Shown here piece after piece: positions 45,139 through 55,035 of a stretch of 64,000 nt of DNA (the first letter of the stretch is position 1; each line of letters opens with the position of its first letter). The position numbers and the translations under genes are program-made. The stretch covers positions 1 through 64,000 of the forward strand of contig NZ_JALBWV010000005.1 of assembly GCF_022678645.1 (NCBI RefSeq), written 5' to 3'. The stretch comes from Saccharopolyspora soli. GTDB taxonomy: Bacteria > Actinomycetota > Actinomycetes > Mycobacteriales > Pseudonocardiaceae. The notes under the pieces were generated by a model. The model made no database searches and had not been told where the DNA came from. It was given only the letters and a program-made list of their open reading frames with translations.

Positions 45139-46106
45139 GCGGTGACCGGACCCTGCTCGCGATCGGCGACCCCAACGGGATCGGCCCCGAGATCGCGATC
45201 AAGGCGGCGAAGTCCTGCGCCAGCGACGCGCCCGTGCTGGTCGGTGACCGTTCGGTGCTTGACCGGCTCGCAGCCGAGCACGGCACGACGTTGCGCGACT
45301 ATTCGCCGGACGCCCCTGCGGCGGACGGCGTGCTCGATCTGGTGGACGTGGATCACCTTCCACCCGGCGAGCACCTGCCCGGCGTGATCAGCGCCGAGGC
45401 TGGCGCGGCGACGATCGAGTACGTGACGAGGGCCGTCCACCTCGCACTCGACGGTGGCTTCCGCGGCGTGGTGGCGTGCCCGCACTCCGAGACCGCAGTG
45501 CACGCTGCTGGCATCGGCTTCCGCGGCTATCCGCCGCTCATCGCCCGGCTGACCGGCGTGGCCGAGGACCGCGTGTTCCTCTTGCTCGCCGGTGGCGGTC
45601 TGCGCATCGTGCACGTCACCTTGCACGAGCGTCTCGCCGACGCGATCGGCCGGTTGTCGCCCGACTTGGTCAGCGCTGCGGGCCAAGCCCTGCACGACGC
45701 GCTGGTGGCGCTGGGCGTCAGCGCGCCCCGGATCGGCGTGTTCGGCATCAATCCGCATGCCGGTGAGGGCGGCTTGTTCGGTGCTGACGACGAACGGATC
45801 ACCGCGCCAGCGGTGGCCGAACTGGCGAAGCTCGGCCTGTCGGTCGACGGGCCCGTCGGAGCGGACGTGCTGCTCACCACTGGCGCCTACGACGGATTCG
45901 TCGCCATGTACCACGACCAGGGCCATGTTCCGGTGAAGTTGCTGGCTGGCAAGACGGCCACGGCATTGACCATCGGCGCCGGTGTCCCGTTCTGCAGCGT
46001 CGGGCACGGCGCAGCGTTCGACATAGCGGGCCGCGGCGTAGCAGACCCGACGGCACTGATCCGCGCGCTGCAACTGTTCCAACCTTCGAAGGAGAGGGCG
46101 GCATGA
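45135..46106 (+). CDS. PdxA/TphB-family dihydrodiol dehydrogenase
   Basis: A 323-residue metal- and NAD-dependent dehydrogenase of the PdxA family: GDPNGIGPEIAIKAA at the N-terminus, VACPHSETAVHAAG in the middle, and the metal-binding YHDQGHVPVKLL near residue 260. True PdxA oxidises 4-phosphohydroxythreonine in vitamin B6 synthesis. Inside a Rieske dioxygenase operon the likelier role is oxidative decarboxylation of a carboxylated cis-dihydrodiol, as with TphB of terephthalate degradation. ATGA overlaps join it to the genes on both sides. Confidence 0.85.
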   Translation: MSGDRTLLAIGDPNGIGPEIAIKAAKSCASDAPVLVGDRSVLDRLAAEHGTTLRDYSPDAPAADGVLDLVDVDHLPPGEHLPGVISAEAGAATIEYVTRAVHLALDGGFRGVVACPHSETAVHAAGIGFRGYPPLIARLTGVAEDRVFLLLAGGGLRIVHVTLHERLADAIGRLSPDLVSAAGQALHDALVALGVSAPRIGVFGINPHAGEGGLFGADDERITAPAVAELAKLGLSVDGPVGADVLLTTGAYDGFVAMYHDQGHVPVKLLAGKTATALTIGAGVPFCSVGHGAAFDIAGRGVADPTALIRALQLFQPSKERAA

Positions 46107-47236
46107 GTAGCCCTATGTCAACCCCAGCCCTACTCAACCGCACCCCAGGGGACCGTGACGCAAACCAGCCACAAGAAACCCCGCAACGCGAGATTGAGCA
46201 GAACGCAACCACCACTGCAAATCGCGGAGAGGCGGAACTGGTCACCGTCGCGGGCACCGAGATCGAGTTCCCGTGCGAGCCGGGCCAAACCGTGCTTGAG
46301 GCGGCTGAGACCGCGGGCTGGTCGATCCCGTACTCGTGCCGCAAGGGGGTGTGCACCTCGTGCACCGGCGGGCTGCGCGCGGGCGAACTCGCCGTGCGGG
46401 GCCGCGGCACGATCAGCGGGCCAGCCGACAACGTGCTGCTGTGCCGGGCGGAACCGCTCGGACCGGTCGAGATCGAGCCGCGCCGCATCGAGCGCCGCGA
46501 GCCGCCGCGCCGGAAGGCGCTCACGACGGTCGTGCACCGCATCCGCCGCCCCGCACCGCGGGTGACCGTGCTCGACCTGCGGTTCCCGATCGGCCGCCGC
46601 GCCCCGTTCCAGGCTGGCCAGTTCCTCAACGTCACGCTGCCCGACGGGGACACCCGGCCGTACTCCCTGGCGAACTCGCCGCAGCACAACGATGCCGCGG
46701 AGCTGCACGTCCGAACCGAGCCGGGCGGCCGGTTCTCCGAGCAGATCGTTGGTGAGCTGCGTCGTGGCGACCTGGTCTCGGTCGAGACGCCGTTCGGCGA
46801 GTTCGTCCTCGACGACACCGACGCACCGGTGATCCTGCTGGCCACCGGCACGGGCTTCGCGCCGATCAAATCGATGGTGCAGGACCAGATCGCACGACGG
46901 CAGACCCGACGGATGCACCTCTACTGGGGCTGTCGCACGGCCGACGACCTCTACCTGCGCGAACTGCCGGAGAAGTGGGCCGCGCGGCACGACTGGTTCC
47001 GCTTCACCCCGGTGCTGTCCCGCCCAGCGCCCGGCTGGCGCGGTGCCACCGGCTGGGTCCAGCAGGCCGTGCTCGCCGACTACCCCGACCTCGCACACGT
47101 TCACGTCTACGCCTGCGGCAGCGAAGCGATGACCACGCAGGCGCTCGCGACGCTCACGAGCGAAGCGGGCCTACGAGAGGAGCACTTCCACGCCGACGCT
47201 TTCGTCCCAGCGGCGGGCTCGCTCACGACCGCCTGA
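46103..47236 (+). CDS. Dioxygenase reductase (2Fe-2S, FAD, NAD)
   Basis: A 377-residue electron-transfer component. An N-terminal plant-type ferredoxin domain has SCRKGVCTSCTGG and a later LLCRAEP cysteine (about residues 75-115). An FNR-like FAD domain (RPYSLANSP) and NAD domain (LATGTGFAPIKSM, VYACGSEAMT) follow. It passes electrons from NAD(P)H to the oxygenase. The start overlaps the PdxA-like stop by four bases. The first 45 residues before the ferredoxin domain are Pro/Thr/Gln-rich and unlike the family. Confidence 0.92.
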   Translation: MSSPMSTPALLNRTPGDRDANQPQETPQREIEQNATTTANRGEAELVTVAGTEIEFPCEPGQTVLEAAETAGWSIPYSCRKGVCTSCTGGLRAGELAVRGRGTISGPADNVLLCRAEPLGPVEIEPRRIERREPPRRKALTTVVHRIRRPAPRVTVLDLRFPIGRRAPFQAGQFLNVTLPDGDTRPYSLANSPQHNDAAELHVRTEPGGRFSEQIVGELRRGDLVSVETPFGEFVLDDTDAPVILLATGTGFAPIKSMVQDQIARRQTRRMHLYWGCRTADDLYLRELPEKWAARHDWFRFTPVLSRPAPGWRGATGWVQQAVLADYPDLAHVHVYACGSEAMTTQALATLTSEAGLREEHFHADAFVPAAGSLTTA

Positions 47237-47300
47237 GTCGGCGCCAGGAATCGCCTGACCCCTCGCCCATTCCCCCGCTATCCTCCGAAACGAGGTTCCA

Positions 47301-48881
<1,581 letters not shown>

Positions 48882-49208
48882 CGACGCGAGGCCCGCATGA
48901 TCGATTTGCCAGCCGGGCCAGATCCGTCGACCCGTGAGCCACGCCCGCCGCGCGCACCCCGCATTGTCGGGGCCCTCGACATTCCGAATCATTCGGATAA
49001 AGCAATCGAAAGAGGAACAGCGGTCGCAGCGACCAATTCAGATTATCCGACCAGGTAATGGTTTCACGGCCGAACAAGACACGGCAGGCGAATTCGGGCC
49101 AGGCGTCGATATCTCGGTGTTGAACCACACACATTTAGTTTCGGTAATACAACTATGCGCGTTAGCTTTCGCGACGAAGGGTGACCATGTCCGTTCTCGG
49201 AGGAACGC

Positions 49209-50132
49209 ATGCCCAGGCACGACAACGACCAGTGGGACATCGTGACCAGCGTCGGGCTAACGGCGTTGGCGGTGGCTGCGTGTAGAGCGATCGAAACCAA
49301 GCGCGCGGACGCGCTGATCCAAGACCCGTTCGCCGACGCGCTCGTCTCGTCGGCGGGCACCGACTTCCCGGTGTCCGCACAACTTCCCCACCGCGGTCCC
49401 GACGACGAGTCGGATTTCGAGGAGGTCTGGACGTACACCGCCAGCCACATGGGCGTCCGGTCCAGGTTCTTCGACAATTTCCTCCACGACTCGTGGCACA
49501 ACGGCGTCACCCAGGCCGTGATCCTGGCCTCCGGGTTGGACGCGCGGGCTTGGCGGCTCGATTGGCCGGAGGGCTGCTCGGTCTACGAAATCGACCAGCC
49601 GAAAGTGCTGGCGTACAAGGACGACGTCCTCGCCGAGGAGGGCGCGCGTCCGCGCTGCGCGCGGCACGCGGTGGCCATCGATCTGCGCGAGGACTGGTCG
49701 GCGGCGCTGGAGCGCAGCGGGTTCGACCGGTCTCGCCCCACCGCATGGCTGGCCGAGGGTCTCCTGCCATACCTCCCCGACCACGCGGAGGAGGGCCTGC
49801 TCAAAGCGGTGCACGAGCTGTCCGCGCCAGGCAGCCGCATCGCCGTCGAGCACATGCGCGCGGTCCGGTCGGTGATGCAGCACTTCTCCAGCCGATACGA
49901 GCAGCTGGCCGAACAATGGGGCCTGGACATCAACGACCTGTTCTACGACAACGACCAACGCCCCGACCCGGACGACCGCTTGGCCGAGCTCGGCTGGCAG
50001 ACCAACGCCGCGCTCGGCAGCGAACTCGCCCAGGCGTACGGGCGCACCGCGGACGGCGTGCCCGAGGACATGAGCCAGCATCTGCGCTACGTCACCGCGC
50101 AGCTTCTGCCACAACCGAACGGCAACCGTTGA
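49209..50132 (+). CDS. Leucine-carboxyl-methyltransferase-like SAM methyltransferase
   Basis: A 307-residue member of the actinobacterial LCM/PPM-type family (TIGR00027-like). It starts DNDQWDIVTSVGLTALAVAA, has RADALIQDPFADALV, the SAM-binding VILASGLDARAWRLDWP and VYEIDQPKVLAYK, and WLAEGLLPYLP. CGGAGGAACGC precedes the ATG. Members are numerous in mycobacteria and relatives and have no settled substrate. It is 43 bases upstream of the LexA-like gene on the same strand. Confidence 0.9.
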   Translation: MPRHDNDQWDIVTSVGLTALAVAACRAIETKRADALIQDPFADALVSSAGTDFPVSAQLPHRGPDDESDFEEVWTYTASHMGVRSRFFDNFLHDSWHNGVTQAVILASGLDARAWRLDWPEGCSVYEIDQPKVLAYKDDVLAEEGARPRCARHAVAIDLREDWSAALERSGFDRSRPTAWLAEGLLPYLPDHAEEGLLKAVHELSAPGSRIAVEHMRAVRSVMQHFSSRYEQLAEQWGLDINDLFYDNDQRPDPDDRLAELGWQTNAALGSELAQAYGRTADGVPEDMSQHLRYVTAQLLPQPNGNR

Positions 50133-50175
50133 TCACGCGTGGCGGTGGCTTCGCCGCAGGTGTCCACCCCTTAAC

Positions 50176-50847
50176 ATGCTGCGGATGACGGCCTACGACG
50201 ATCTGGACGTGTTCGAGCACCTGGACGCCTCGACCTTGCCACTGCGCCAGCAACGAATCCTGGTCGCGATCCGGGATTGGGTGGCCAGGTACGGGTATTC
50301 GCCGAGCACTCGGCAGATCGGCGATGCTGTCGGGCTGCGATCATCGTCGTCGGTGTCGAAGCACTTGGCGAGCCTGGAGGAGAAGGGATTCCTCCGGCGC
50401 AGCAGCACGATGTCCCGGCCGATCGACGTGCGCATGTTCCTGCGGCAGTCGCCGATGCGGGAGCCCGCCGAGGACTCGGTGCCGGTGCCCGTGGTCGGCG
50501 ACATCGCCGCGGGGACCCCCATCGCGGCTGAGGAGCACGTCGACGACGTTCTGACGTTGCCGCGCGAACTCGCCGGGCGCGGCAACGTCTTCGCGCTGCG
50601 CGTGCGCGGTGACTCGATGATCGACGCCGCGATCTGCGACGGCGACATCGTGGTGGTGCGGCAGCAGTCCGAGGCCCATTCGGGCCAGATCGTCGCCGCG
50701 ATGATCGACGACGAGGCAACCGTGAAGGTCTACCGCCGCCGCAACGGCCACGTCTACCTCGAACCGCGCAATCCGGACTACGAAGTCATCGACGGCGACC
50801 AGGCAGTGGTCCTGGGCACCGTCGTCTCGGTACTGCGCAGCGTCTGA
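50176..50847 (+). CDS. lexA: LexA-family autocleaving repressor
   Basis: A 223-residue LexA-type protein. A winged-helix domain (LRQQRILVAIRDWVARYGYS then PSTRQIGDAVGLRSSSSVSK) is joined to a peptidase-S24 domain with cleavage site VGDIAAGTP (Ala-Gly), the catalytic Ser in RGDSMIDA and the catalytic Lys in EATVKVY. All self-cleavage residues are present. It diverges in the recognition helix from the usual actinobacterial LexA and has no CGAAC-N4-GTTCG box upstream, so it may be a paralogue rather than the main SOS repressor. The ribosome binding site is weak; ATG 50185 is an alternative start. Confidence 0.82.
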   Translation: MLRMTAYDDLDVFEHLDASTLPLRQQRILVAIRDWVARYGYSPSTRQIGDAVGLRSSSSVSKHLASLEEKGFLRRSSTMSRPIDVRMFLRQSPMREPAEDSVPVPVVGDIAAGTPIAAEEHVDDVLTLPRELAGRGNVFALRVRGDSMIDAAICDGDIVVVRQQSEAHSGQIVAAMIDDEATVKVYRRRNGHVYLEPRNPDYEVIDGDQAVVLGTVVSVLRSV

Positions 50848-50866
50848 AGGGGGTGTGCGCGGATCA

Positions 50867-51040
50867 TCTTGCTTTGCGGTGCGGGTAGCGGAAGCTCAGA
50901 GGTCTTCTCGACTCCGGGATCCCCGACTTATGCATGTCCGATACACGGCGTCGGGGCTGTCCTCGCGAGAAAACCTCTGAGAACCCGCAGCGGTGCCGGT
51001 TGCGAGGGTGGGAGGAAGTGGCTACCGCCGCTTGCCTGAC
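50867..51040 (+). repeat. Structured dispersed element, copy B
   Basis: It starts CTTGCTTTGCGG about 20 bases after the lexA stop, in the sense direction. Helices are GCGGGT/ACCCGC, CTCAGAGG/CCTCTGAG, a 2x2 loop, TTCTCG/CGAGAA, and the inner hairpin CCCCGAC/GTCGGGG enclosing TGCATGTCC, with a 3' hairpin AAGTGG/CCGCTT. Compared with copy A, base pairs in the second and third helices change on both sides while pairing is kept. The remaining 76 bases to the SDR stop show nothing else. Confidence 0.8.
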
Positions 51041-51116
51041 GACCGCCCACGTCACACCCAATCCACGCGAGTTCCAAAGCAGCCAGCTAACAGCGTTCAG
51101 GGGCGTCGCGCGGGAG

Positions 51117-51884
51117 TCAGACTGCGGACCAGCCGTTGTCGACCGGGAGGATCACGCCGCTGACGTTGCTCGCCGCGTCCGAGGCGAGGAACAAGATCGC
51201 CGCGGCCTGCTCCTCGGGGTTGGCCACCCGGCCGAGGTTGCGGGCGTAGGAGGCCAGCACCGTCGGCCCGTGGGCTGCTTGCTGGGCATCGACCTCGATG
51301 TTGGTGACGGTACCGCCCGGCGCGATGGCGTTGGCACGGATTCCCCGGTCCCGGTACATCACCGCAACCGATTTGGTCAGACCCACAACGCCGTGTTTGG
51401 CGGCGGTGTAGGCGGTGCCGGACGCGCTGCCCCGCAGGGACGCCTCGGAAGCGGTGTTGACGATCGCTCCCCGGCCCGCTTCCAGCATGTGCGGCAGAAC
51501 GGCGCGGGTGAGCTGGAACGGAGCGGTCAGGTTGATCCGGATGACCCGGTCCCATTCGGCATCGTCGGTGTCGGCCGCAGCCGACATCCGGTCCATGATC
51601 CCGGCGTTGTTGACCAGGACGTCGACACCGCCGAAGACCTCCAACGCGGTCGAGACGACCGCGTCGACGACCGCCTGGTCGCTCAAGTCGCCCACGACGG
51701 CCCGTGCGATGCCGCCCGCCGTCTCGATCTCGGCGACTGCTGACTTGGCGGCCTCGGCGTTGAGGTCGGCGATCAGGACTTTCGCGCCTTCCGCGGCGAA
51801 CTTCAGCGCTGCGGCACGGCCGATACCCGAACCTCCGCCGGTGACGATGACGCTGCGGCCCACAAGTCCGGTGACGCTGCTCAT
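51117..51884 (-). CDS. SDR-family oxidoreductase
   Basis: A 255-residue short-chain dehydrogenase. It has TGGGSGIGR, DVLVNNAGI, the catalytic Ser in IVNTASEASL and YTAAK. The C-terminus SGVILPVDNGWSAV is slightly unusual (DNG for DGG). AGAGG precedes the ATG. It lies downstream of a MarR regulator on the same strand (95 bases), close to a decayed Baeyer-Villiger monooxygenase, so it may once have belonged to a ketone or alcohol catabolic set. Confidence 0.87.
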   Translation of the reverse strand: MSSVTGLVGRSVIVTGGGSGIGRAAALKFAAEGAKVLIADLNAEAAKSAVAEIETAGGIARAVVGDLSDQAVVDAVVSTALEVFGGVDVLVNNAGIMDRMSAAADTDDAEWDRVIRINLTAPFQLTRAVLPHMLEAGRGAIVNTASEASLRGSASGTAYTAAKHGVVGLTKSVAVMYRDRGIRANAIAPGGTVTNIEVDAQQAAHGPTVLASYARNLGRVANPEEQAAAILFLASDAASNVSGVILPVDNGWSAV

Positions 51885-51979
51885 GGTGGAACCTCTTTCC
51901 TCGCATTCCAGTGGGTTTCGGCGCGAAGTCGGTTGTCGGTTACTGACCGGCGATCTTCGAGGCGCAGTCGGCAGCCCGC

Positions 51980-52435
51980 TCAGGGCCGGGGCCAGGGCCG
52001 ACCTTCGAGGCGTTCGATGTCGGTGTTGAAGCGTTTGAGGTAGGCGGCGAAGGTGGCGACCTCCTCGGCCGTCCAGTCCGCCAACACCTTCTCCAGGCCG
52101 CGGATGCTCTCCTGCCGCGCCTCTTCGAGACAGCGCTCGCCCTTCTCGGTGAGGCGGAACTTCCGGGCGATGCCTCCGTCCGGGTCGGGGACGCGTTCGA
52201 CCAGTCCGGCACGCAGCACGGCGGAAGTCTGCCGGTTGAGCGTTGAGGCGTCCAAGCCGAATGCGTCGCTGAGCTGCCCGATGGACATCGGTCCCTCGAT
52301 GCGGATGCGGCTGAGCAGGATGTAGGCGCTGCGATCCAGTTGGCCGCCGTCACGCCTGTCGCGGGGCGCGGCCATGTGGCGGTGCCGTCCCAACACCATG
52401 TTCTCGTACTCGATCAAGTGCGTGGGCTTGTCCAT
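51980..52435 (-). CDS. MarR-family regulator
   Basis: A 151-residue winged-helix regulator: LDRSAYILLSRIRIEGPMSI, the recognition part LSDAFGLDASTLNRQTSAVL and the wing VPDPDGGIARKFRLTEKGER. A GGAGGTGA site lies seven bases before the ATG. It is divergent from the monooxygenase remnant and upstream of the SDR, with an AT-rich, palindrome-dense region at 52493-52543 that is its probable operator. Confidence 0.9.
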   Translation of the reverse strand: MDKPTHLIEYENMVLGRHRHMAAPRDRRDGGQLDRSAYILLSRIRIEGPMSIGQLSDAFGLDASTLNRQTSAVLRAGLVERVPDPDGGIARKFRLTEKGERCLEEARQESIRGLEKVLADWTAEEVATFAAYLKRFNTDIERLEGRPWPRP

Positions 52436-52492
52436 GCCCGCTCACCTCCCGGCTCCCACCTGGATGCGCGGCGACCTGTATACCACCCGCAT

Positions 52493-52543
52493 GTGCATCA
52501 TGCACTCCATATGCATAGTACATTCAATGTGTATGACGCATAC
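52493..52543. promoter_or_regulatory. Clustered palindromes, probable MarR operators/promoters
   Basis: Within 51 unusually AT-rich bases are GTGCAT-C-ATGCAC (52493-52505), TATGCATA (52510-52517) and GTATG-ACG-CATAC (52531-52543), all sharing a TGCAT/GTATG theme. They lie between the MarR gene and the divergent monooxygenase remnant. MarR dimers bind such short inverted repeats. Confidence 0.65.
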
Positions 52544-52580
52544 GAACTCACCGGGCAGAGGACGACGGAGAGGATAGAGA

Positions 52581-53179
52581 ACGTCCACCACGGATGGCGA
52601 TTCCGCCGCGGACTTCAACCCGGCCGCGCTCGGATTCGACCCGGATGCCCTGCGGGCGCGGTACCGGGCAGAGCGCGACCGACGGATCCGGCCGGACGGC
52701 AACAAGCAGTACCAGGTCACCAACACCGTCCTCAGTGGACGTGCGCGGCAACCGCCCAACGGACTCGGAGTGGGCCGAGACGCGGGCGCCGGGCTGGCAA
52801 AGTCGCCGCCGGGACAACTTCCTCGCGCTCGTCACCGGTGGCCACGCGGATCAGGACTTGGTCGCTGACCGTTGGACCGACAGCGCCCGTCTGCTCCGCG
52901 AGCTCATCCCCAGCGGCCGAAGTCGTCGCCGCGGCACGCGAACGCCAGGCCCGCTACATCGAGCCGACCGCCGAAGCCGAGGCCGACTGGATCGCCACCA
53001 TTCGCGCGAAAGAGCGGTACAACAAGAGGTTCCTCGGCGAGTGCACCCCGAGCTACTACAGCAACGAAGGCAAGCCGAACGAGCGCAGCGAATCCTACGG
53101 CGGCGGGCCGATCGAGTTCTACGAACTGCTCAGGAAGTGGCGCGCGGAAACCGACATGGCAGACGTCATCGTCAATTGA
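52581..53179 (+). pseudogene. Baeyer-Villiger monooxygenase remnant
   Basis: Three pieces of one flavin monooxygenase survive in three frames. Piece 1 (52581 to about 52735) encodes DFNPAALGFDPDALRARYRA and RRIRPDGNKQYQ, the N-terminal extension of this family. Piece 2 (about 52736-52915) encodes APGWQSRRRDNFLALVTGG and LVADRWTDS from the middle. Piece 3 (about 52910-53179) encodes EADWIATIRAKERYNKRFLG and CTPSYYSNEGKPNERS to the natural C-terminus. The FAD and NADPH Rossmann motifs and FxGxxxHxxxW fingerprint are missing. A GGAGAGG site is followed seven bases later by ACG where an ATG would be expected. Intact enzymes exceed 550 residues; about 200 remain. Confidence 0.8.
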
Positions 53180-53235
53180 CCCGGCTACTCGCCGCCAACG
53201 GCCACGGAACAACCGGACTTGGCGAAAAATTCGGA

Positions 53236-54024
53236 CTACCGGCGGCCTGTTGCGAAGATGGCTGTCGGCCTTTCGATGAAGTCCTGCGGAGCCATCTGGT
53301 GCAGTCGGCGTCGTGCGCTGCGCAGACACGATGACCGCGTCGCGGCGTCGAGCGATTCCAAGCGCCTTCTGGAGCGGCCTAGCCGGGTGCGGATTTCGAG
53401 GAACTGCTCGACGTTCGGGGTCTCCCGCAGTTCCTGGGTCCAGGATCGGGTGTGCTCGAAACCCGCGGCGTGCAGGAGAGCTTCGACCTTCGCGGGAGTG
53501 TCGACGAGGTCGTGCCGAGGGGGCAGCGGGTCCGGCGGGGCACCGTGGCGATCGAGCTCCTCGGTCCACACCTCCAAGGCCGGGCAACCGGGTTCGTCAC
53601 CCCAGGTGATCACCCCGATGGACCCGTCCTTGCGCAGCACCCGGTGGGCCTCGCGCAGTGCGAGGCCGGGTTCGGGCACGTGGAAGAGCATGAAGCACAT
53701 GGTCGCGACGTCGAAGCCCGCCGAAGCCAGGCCGAGCCGCGTTGCGTCCATGATCGCTCGGCCGAAGCGCGGATCGGCGAGGCGAAGCATTCCCTCCGAG
53801 AGGTCCACACCAACGACGCTCGCGTTCGGCGCGGCAGCGGCGATGTCCGCGAGCAGGGTTCCCACCCCCGCGCCGATGTCCAGCACGCGATGCGCGTCGC
53901 TGCACGGGAGCTCTGCCAGCAGGTGGGAGGCGGCTCGGCGCAGTCGCGGCGCCCACAGCCTCCGGTAGGTCTCGGCGTCCTGCGCGTAATGCGCGGCGAG
54001 TGCGTTGCTCGGGTCCTCTGGCAT
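53236..54024 (-). CDS. Class I SAM-dependent methyltransferase
   Basis: A 262-residue methyltransferase. Motif I is HRVLDIGAGVGTLLADIA (about 45-62), then VVGVDLSEGML, FDVATMCFMLFHVPEPGL and VLRKDGSIGVITWGD, the UbiE/COQ5-like layout. I use ATG 54024; ATG 54036 is equally possible, and neither has a strong ribosome binding site. Upstream coding potential stops at the palindromic repeats. Substrate unknown. Confidence 0.83.
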   Translation of the reverse strand: MPEDPSNALAAHYAQDAETYRRLWAPRLRRAASHLLAELPCSDAHRVLDIGAGVGTLLADIAAAAPNASVVGVDLSEGMLRLADPRFGRAIMDATRLGLASAGFDVATMCFMLFHVPEPGLALREAHRVLRKDGSIGVITWGDEPGCPALEVWTEELDRHGAPPDPLPPRHDLVDTPAKVEALLHAAGFEHTRSWTQELRETPNVEQFLEIRTRLGRSRRRLESLDAATRSSCLRSARRRLHQMAPQDFIERPTAIFATGRR

Positions 54025-54422
54025 GCGTCCAGGCATTCGGTGTCGAAGTGGCGAGGCGGGTTGCGTCCGCGAGCACGATAGCGGCATGCGCCAATTTCTC
54101 GCGAAATCGTCACCTCCCGTGGGGAGCGGGTGGCGATTTCTCGCGAAATTGCCACCTGCTCCGTCCGAGTCCTGGCAATTGCCACGGGACCGGGGATCGC
54201 GCCAAGGTAGGAGGACCTGTCGTGCCAGCTGACGGCAGCACCCCCAACGCGGGGTCAACGGCCCTAGCCTGGTGGTCGTAGGCGGAACCCGGTCCGCAGG
54301 CGCCTGTCGCAACGATTTCGAGCCAAGAGGAGGTTTACCTTCTAGTTCCCGCCGTCGGCGCACGCACGCCGGTCGGCCGGAAGCCCGCACGTCGTGTGAT
54401 TCGACGCAGAAAGGATTCCACA
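54025..54422. other. Gap with palindromic repeats, no gene
   Basis: The 398 bases between the divergent methyltransferase and aldehyde oxidoreductase genes contain the palindromic cluster described at 54092-54182; the right half (54183-54405) shows nothing else I can name and must carry the oxidoreductase promoter. Confidence 0.45.
54092..54182. repeat. Tandem palindromes built on ATTTCTCGCGAAAT
   Basis: Two copies of ATTTCTCGCGAAAT sit about 42 bases apart in similar flanks. The second is the centre of a 28-base hairpin (54129-54156) with arms GGTGGCGATTTC and GAAATTGCCACC, one G-T pair breaking the match. A third palindrome GGCAATTGCC follows at 54173-54182, sharing the GGCAATT element. 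They lie between divergent genes and could be operators or members of a dispersed palindrome family. Confidence 0.7.
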
Positions 54423-55028
54423 ATGGACGACAGCACCGACGGGTCGGCGAAACTGACCCGGCGGCGGTTCGTCGGGTCCTCCGCCGCGCTCGGCGGCATC
54501 GCGGCTGCCGTGCCGCTGCTCGCCGAGCAAGCCGAGGCCGAAACCGATCGCGAACAGGGAACCGACCAGGTCGAAGTCACGGTGACGGTCAATGGTCGGC
54601 GGCAGACCGTGCCGGTCGACAACCGCACCTCGCTGCTGGACATGCTCCGGGAACGAATCCACCTCACCGGCGCCAAGAAGGGCTGCAACCAGGGTGCCTG
54701 CGGTGCGTGCACGATCCTGCTCGACGGCCGCCGGGTGAACTCCTGCCTGACGCTGGCCGTGATGCACGACGGTGCCGAGATCACGACCATCGAAGGTCTC
54801 GCCGACGGCGATCGCCTGCACCCGTTGCAGCAGGCGTTCCTCGACCACGACGGTTTCCAGTGCGGGTACTGCACGTCCGGGCAGATCCTGTCCGGGGTGG
54901 CGTGCATCGAGGAGGGGCACACCGGTTCGCGCGCGGAGATCCGGGAGTGGATGAGCGGCAACATCTGCCGGTGCGGCGCCTATCCGAACATCGTCACCGC
55001 CATCGAGCAGACCGCAAGGGGAAGGTGA
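54423..55028 (+). CDS. Aldehyde oxidoreductase 2Fe-2S subunit, Tat-exported (PaoA-like)
   Basis: A 201-residue iron-sulfur subunit of a xanthine-oxidase-family enzyme. A twin-arginine signal LTRRRFVGSSAALGG (about 11-25) directs export. A plant-type 2Fe-2S domain has GCNQGACGACTILL and a later CLT cysteine; the second alpha-helical domain has CGYCTSGQI and GNICRCGAYPNI. AAAGGA lies before ATG 54423. It is the first gene of a three-gene unit; the signal probably carries the assembled complex out, as in E. coli PaoABC. Confidence 0.92.
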   Translation: MDDSTDGSAKLTRRRFVGSSAALGGIAAAVPLLAEQAEAETDREQGTDQVEVTVTVNGRRQTVPVDNRTSLLDMLRERIHLTGAKKGCNQGACGACTILLDGRRVNSCLTLAVMHDGAEITTIEGLADGDRLHPLQQAFLDHDGFQCGYCTSGQILSGVACIEEGHTGSRAEIREWMSGNICRCGAYPNIVTAIEQTARGR

Positions 55029-55035
55029 GCGGCGC

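Noticed and set aside
45135..46106. PdxA acting in vitamin B6 synthesis
   Set aside because: It is translationally coupled inside a Rieske dioxygenase operon, where PdxA relatives act as dihydrodiol dehydrogenases; actinomycetes normally make B6 by the PdxS/PdxT route.
50120..50176. SOS box upstream of the LexA-like gene
   Set aside because: The nearest candidate, CGAACGGCAACCGTTG, does not match CGAAC-N4-GTTCG and lies inside the preceding coding end.
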